Notes under the pieces: generated by a model
Databases searched by the model: none
Told to the model about the DNA's origin: nothing
What the model saw: the letters and a program-made list of their open reading frames with translations, nothing else
Shown here: piece after piece, positions 19,423 to 24,222 of the stretch
How the letters are laid out: each line of letters begins with the position of its first letter
Numbering within the stretch: the stretch's first letter is position 1
Assembly: GCA_009801015.1 (NCBI GenBank)
Contig: VHZZ01020381.1
Span: forward strand, 9,528 to 33,749
Length of the DNA: 24,222 nucleotides
Reading direction: 5' to 3'
From: Silene noctiflora
Lineage: Eukaryota > Streptophyta > Magnoliopsida > Caryophyllales > Caryophyllaceae
Program-made: the position numbers and the translations under genes

Positions 19423-21270
19423 ATGGCTAAAGATAACCCTCAATCATCCTCCGTCAGCTTATTTCCCTCTGCCGGTATCATTTCCTCTACCCATGCCTGC
19501 GACTCCACCTTTGAGACTGGTGATCTTGTCTTAATCAGGGAGTGGTTTAGGTTATCTGAGGATGTTGTGGTGCATATACCCTGCCCCGGCGAGAGGGCCG
19601 ACTTCAGGAGGCCGGGATGGACTAGCTTTTACCTTTATCCCTTCTTTTTAGGCCTTCTCCTTCCATTCCCTAAACTGGTTCAAGATTTTCTGCATCTAAA
19701 TAAATTAGATGTGTGCCAAGTGGCTCTGTATGCCTGGCGTACCCTGCTCCCTCTGGCTGCCATGAACGAAACTTATGGCATTTGGATTGATCTGGGTGAT
19801 CTGGGTCACTTGTTCACGGTTAGGTCTTTGGGCCACGGCCAGATGACCTTACGTGTACGAGAGAATGACGAGCATTGTATAGTCTTTCCTCCAAAATCGA
19901 ATGACACCGATTGGTTTAGCCGCTTCATTTTTGTTGAATTTAAATCTCTACCTTCTCCAGTTGACTATTTGTATTCGGAGTGGCAGTCTACCTCAGGTAT
20001 CTAGCATACCTGCTTTGGCTTCCTCTTTGCTTTCTTACGTTTCTTACTTGCTCTTCTGTGCAGGCTTTAATCGCCTTATTCCATCATCCGACGAGGTTGC
20101 TTCTCTCACCAAGCTTTTCGGGCTTGCTTCTGAACTGAGGTCCTTCAGCCGTCTTCTTGCTCTTGTCCGTGAAGAGGAGGAGGCCATGTCGCCTAGTATG
20201 ATTTTTTTCCTCTGAATTTAATTCTGCTACCCCGGCTGCCCTTTTTTCTGGTTCCTGAAATTACGTTTTCCTTTGGGCACTGAATCTGCTAGGCCCAAGG
20301 TTACCCTGGAGATGATCATGGTCAGCGCAGAAGGAGGGCCGCAGGTGCTGCCCCTAGGCCTGCTTCAAAGAGGAGGGCCGAGGCTGCTCCAGATGTTGAC
20401 GTTGGCTCCTCTAAGAGGCCGACAACTTCCTCCAAGGCTACTCCCATTGAAGTCACACCTCTGGCAACTCTGCCCCCAGTGCGCCAAATTTCCCATGCTC
20501 CCACTGTCGGCTCTACACCCACTGCTGCTGCTACCGCTCCTACTGCCCCGGCTGAATTTACTTTGTGGTTTCCAGAGGGATTTGGTCGTTCGAAGTCCCT
20601 GGGGCACTGGCCTTTTATGGAACGCTTGCTGCTTCCTAGCCCCCGTGCGTCGCTGGAGAAGTGATGGTCCCTGTTTGTGCAGTCGTTGTAGCTGTCGCTC
20701 TTTCTCCGGGAGAGGCTTGCTCAACTGGAGGATAGCGTGAGCCTCCTCCAGACGAAAACCAAGGAGTTGGATGCTCAACTTAATGTGGACAAGCGGGGGA
20801 AGGCCAAGCTTAAAGGGGAGCTGGATAGTATTGGTGCCAGCTTGAAGGATACCCGTGGCCGGCTGAAGGATTCTGAGGAGCATGTTGCTCAGGCTTTGGA
20901 GGCTAACAATTCCCTGGTTGCTGAGATCAAGGTGCTGAAGCAGAAGAAAACTGACCTGTCCAGGGCCCTGGCTGACATCAAGGAGTTCCAGGAAGGCAAA
21001 CACCTATCCTGGGACCTGGAGGAGGAAGAAAGGTTATTTGCTAGTGCCTTTCCCGAGAAGGTTGATCTAGAGATTCTGTCTGATTTTGAGCTGGATGTTG
21101 AGGAGGATGTTGACTTTGCTGCTGAGGAGGGGGACTCAAGGGGGCTCGGTTTTGATTCTGGGCAGGTTCCTGAAGCGAATCACGTTGAGGAGCCTGCTTC
21201 TGAGGTTCACCCTCCTCCTGAGTCTGAGTCAGGTGCAACTGTCGAGGTGGAGCATGTTGTGCTGGATTGA
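19423..21270 (+). pseudogene. Antisense extra ORF of the retrotransposon (putative gypsy-type transposon domain)
   Basis: The gene lies opposite to pol, between integrase and the 3' LTR, where Tat-lineage elements carry an additional ORF. Exon 1 (19423-19996) encodes MAKDNPQSSS onward, with GWTSFYLYPFFLGLLLPFP and VALYAWRTLLPLAA, resembling the Pfam family 'putative gypsy type transposon' (Transposase_28). Likely exon 2 is 20064-20195, with FNRLIPSSDE and LVREEEEAMSP. The last exon, from about 20293-20300 to 21270, encodes a basic Pro/Ala-rich linker (QRRRRAAGAAPRPASKRR), then a coiled coil (RLAQLEDSVSLLQTKTKELD, EIKVLKQKKTDLSRAL) and an acidic C-terminus. Two in-frame stops, TGA 20662-20664 and TAG 20689-20691, interrupt it, so this copy is probably dead. 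The exon 2/3 junction is approximate. Molecular function is unknown; a gag-like or regulatory role is speculation. GC content is visibly higher than in the flanks. Confidence 0.7.
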
Positions 21271-21905
21271 TGTGACTTCTGCCACCTCCTATTGTTTTCT
21301 TTTTAGTCTTTGGGCCCTGCGTGGCATGAAACTTTGTTTTTAATCCTGTTTGAACAGTTCTAGTGTTCGTACTTTTGGCTTTGCTTAAGGGAGCAAGGCA
21401 TATTTTGGTGCTTTTCACAAACTTTGGTTGCACCGATATGAATTATGTTTTATGTTTTAGAAATCTTTGCGTTCAGCCGTTTCAGGCATACCTTTTGTTT
21501 TGTCGTGCGTGCACTTCGCTGTTGTTGGTCGGCTTTCGTTGATTGGAGGCTCTGGGATTTAATTGTCCACTCTATGGGAGTGCCTTGCCCACGCTGTTCA
21601 GACGAGCCCCGCTTGCGTGGGTGCTAAGTACCTTAGGAGCCTAGTCGTCCGGGTTTTAGGTACTTAGCCACGGACACACGCTCTTTGTTTAGCACACGAA
21701 TTCCACCAGTTTAGTCTTGCAAAAAGTTTTTAGGAAAACAACTTAGAATAAATGTTTTTGTTTTTTGCAGAGTGATAGCTAAAAGAAGTATTTTCAAGCC
21801 TAAAAATACAAATGTCTTAACCTGGGCTAATTTCAAAGTGTTATAAACGAAAGATTAAAACTGTCAATTGAATCTGTGCCAAGATTGTTTTAATAAGGGC
21901 GACTT
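21271..21905. other. Retrotransposon spacer between antisense ORF and integrase
   Basis: This is non-coding spacer of the element. It contains an inverted repeat, ctaagtacct at 21624-21633 and aggtacttag at 21658-21667, with a 24-base loop. The 3' UTRs of both convergent reading frames would fall here. Confidence 0.5.
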
Positions 21906-24043
21906 TTAAAGATAACAAAGTTGTAGGTTAAAGAAGGTAAAGGTAAAACCTGGTACCTGGCGGAATCGTTTCGGATAGACTGGGTACCTGGTTGCTGACT
22001 GCATTAGCCATCTTTCTGGTAGGCTCCTGGCCACTGTCTGCCTGTATGAGGCCATCCTGATCTGGGCGCTGGTTCTGAGCTCATCTATGGTGTCCAGGCT
22101 GCTGGTCATTTCCAACTGATTCCGGTCTTCCGTTATGCACCCGTACCTGTGTGTAGGGACTGCCACATCTCAAGGTATGACTGCTTCAGCTCCAAAAACC
22201 AGGCTGAAGGGGCTTTATCCTGTTGCGACCTTAGGAGTGGTTCTATTTGCCCAAAGGACCAGTGGTAGCTCCTCTGCCCATTTTCCCCCTCTTTGCTCCA
22301 GCTTCTTCCTTAAGTTTTCCACAATGATTTTGTTACTGGACTCGGCTTACCCATTGGACTGAGGGTTTTTGGGGGTATACTTTTGCAGCGAGATGTTCCA
22401 CCTGGCACAAAAGGCTTCTGTTTTATTTCCAATGAATTGGGACCCATTATCACATATTATCTCAGATGGAATGCCAAACCTGCGGATGATATTGCGTTTA
22501 ATGAAAGATATCACCTGGGATTCTTTAACCTCGGTGAATGACTCTGCCTCAATCCATTTGGAAAAATAGTCCGTCATGGCGAGCATGTAGACCCTGTTTC
22601 CTGGGGCCCTGGGTAGTTTTCCAACGATATACATTCCCCACTTCATGAAAGGCCACGGTGAAATTACTGGGTGTAGGGATTCTGCTAGCTGATGACTAAC
22701 CGGTGCATGTCTCTAACAGGCATCGCATTTCTTAACATACTCCATAGCGTCCTTTCTCATTGTTGGCCAAAAGTATCCCTGCCTGAGTGCTTTTTTAAAC
22801 AGACTCCTGCCCCCTGCATGATTTCCACATTCGCCATTGTGGATGGCATGCAAGACAGCCTGCGACTCTTCCTTTCCCAGGCACCTCAGATAGGGTCCAG
22901 CGAGCGATTTCCTGAATAAAACACCATCGATTAGCACAAACCTGGATGCTTTCATTTTAAATCTTCTTACCTCTTTTTTGTCTGTTAGTAGTACATCATT
23001 CTGCAGCCAGTCGAGGTAAGGTTTTCTCCAGTCGGTAGTTTCCTGTTCGTCAGTAGTGTTGCAGAGTACCCCTGCTTCCTGGAACCACTGTGAGCCTGCT
23101 TGTCCTTCCCCTTGTGTCTGTCGCCCTTGTTCGCCTTTAGCTGTCGCAGGCTCCAGCACGTGCACAATTAGGATTGTCGAAATCGTACCTGGCTTGAATG
23201 TTGCCGCCAAGGCGTCAGCCTCCGCATTTTGGTCTTTGGGGATTTGCTCGATGCCCAAGGTGGCGAACTGGAGGGTTAACCCTTTTGCTACCTCCAGGTA
23301 GGCCATCATAGAGGAGTCTCTTGCTGCATATTCATCATTTACATGATTAACCACAAGTTTAGAGTCGCTGTATACCTTGATGTGCCTGACTTTCGGATCT
23401 AGGGCTAGACGTAGGCCTAGGATTAAAGCCTCGTATTCTGCTTCGTTTTTAGTTGCTTTAAATTCACATCGGACTGCTTGCACGATGAGGTCTCCTTTGG
23501 GTGACCTGAGGACTAGCCCGACCCCAGATCCTCTCATGTTGGAAGCTCCATCCACGTGCATCTCCCACAGCTGCTCCCCATTGTCTTCCTCCATGGTTAG
23601 AATGTCTTTTTCTGCTTGAGTTTGGAGAGCCGGGCTGAAATCAGACACGAAATCCGCTAGGGCCTGGGATTTTATGGTTGTGCGTGGTTCAAACTTTAAG
23701 TCGTAGCCACTCAGGTGTACGGACCATTTAGCCATTCTTCCTGACAGCTCTGGTTTTCTCATGATAACTTTAAGAGGATAGTTAGTTACCACAGAGATAG
23801 TATGGGATTCAAAGCAAGGACTCGGTTTATAGGATGCAGTAACTAATGCGAGAACGAGTTTTTCGAGCGAGGTGTACCTGGTCTCTGCTGGAAGCAGAGA
23901 CTTACTGACATAATATACTGGATGTTGTGCTCCCTCTTGCTCTCGCACCAGCACCGCACTGACTGTTACCTCTGTTACTGATAGATACAGGAACAAGGGT
24001 TCTCCTGGTTCTGGTTTTGACAGGAGAGGAGGGCTGCTGATAC
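21906..24043 (-). pseudogene. Decayed Tat-type pol: RNase H, second RNase H, integrase
   Basis: This is the pol 3' part of a Ty3/Gypsy Tat element. The open stretch from about 24043 to 22713 begins in the RT-linked RNase H (PLLSKPEPGEPLFLYL, HPVYYVSKSLLPAETRY). A second, non-RT RNase H follows, its acidic residues visible in HVDGAS, NEAEYEAL, YSDSKLV and NAEADALA. Next comes the integrase zinc finger (H…H in IHNGECGNHAGG, C…C in KKCDAC). The integrase core follows with MTDYFSKW and ICDNGSQF, then PQSNG and AESSNK. The dual RNase H is the hallmark of Tat/Ogre/Retand elements. Defects: TAG at 22713-22715, a TAA after PQSNG, at least two more stops toward 22166, and Tyr in place of the first catalytic Asp (GMYIVGKL). 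RT, protease and gag are missing because the element is cut at 24043/24044. Confidence 0.88.
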
Positions 24044-24222
24044 TGTCGTTTCGTACCAAAAATAAATTACCTAAGTACAACTAACTGAAGTCAGCGGTAA
24101 GTAGGGTCGATCTCCACAGGGAGGCTTTCTTGTTATCTACTTGCTAATTTAGGTCTGTCTGATGTCACAAGATTGGGGTTTTGATGATTAAACTAAACTA
24201 AAACTAACTAAAACAACGATAA
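24044..24222 (-). mobile_element. Partial LTR of a second retrotransposon, nested
   Basis: At 24044 the pol homology stops and TGTCGTTTCGTACC begins, a TG start typical of an LTR read on the plus strand; in minus orientation the LTR ends ACGACA. The box gtagggtcgatctccacagg (24101-24120) is familiar from the U5 side of plant Gypsy LTRs. The expected 5-bp duplication next to it would be gatac (24039-24043). The rest of the LTR or element lies beyond the window, so solo LTR and full element cannot be told apart. Confidence 0.5.

Noticed and set aside
20365-21003. 212-codon minus-strand open frame
   Set aside because: It is an antisense shadow of the retrotransposon's plus-strand ORF (linker plus coiled coil), in GC-rich sequence where stops are rare.
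23056-23619. Plus-strand open frames of about 80 codons
   Set aside because: They are antisense to the RNase H region of pol.

Overview
This is plant nuclear DNA, almost certainly from a eudicot. The coding genes are AT-rich, have GT-AG introns, and sit among LTR retrotransposons, a LINE, SINEs and MITEs. A Caryophyllales source is a weak inference only, from a Retand/Tat-type retroelement and from repeated short motifs such as tactccgt and gagacggt. Two undetermined bases lie at 884-885.

Layout. 1-1600 is repeat debris: an LTR-end-like fragment, a decayed RTE-type LINE 3' end and a short Helitron-like element, leading into the promoter of an elongin-B gene (+, coding to 4416). Tail-to-tail with it is a five-exon zeta-crystallin-type quinone oxidoreductase (-, 7714 to 5177). 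Its introns hold two tRNA-derived SINEs, a poly(A)-poly(G) tract and a Stowaway-like MITE. After an intergenic stretch with a Harbinger-like MITE comes a complete seven-exon cellulose synthase-like D gene (-, 13362 to 9047, 1124 residues, CSLD4-like). Next is a complete five-exon aldo-keto reductase of the AKR4 type (-, 17035 to 13943, 315 residues). From 18505 to 24043 runs the 3' part of a Ty3/Gypsy Tat-lineage (Retand/Ogre-like) retrotransposon in minus orientation: 3' LTR, an antisense extra ORF on the plus strand, then decayed integrase and dual RNase H. At 24043/24044 this element is broken by another LTR that runs off the window.

The four host genes have unrelated roles: E3 ligase or transcription cofactor, quinone/enal detoxification, tip-growth cell-wall glycan synthesis, and carbonyl reduction. 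They look like an ordinary euchromatic gene row, not a pathway cluster. The more unusual observations are three short exon- or leader-derived duplications in the CSLD gene, an intact-looking SINE with a 17-bp target duplication, the antisense ORF of the retroelement with its ACGT-box-rich LTR, and the nested LTR break. I found no clearly new multi-gene system.
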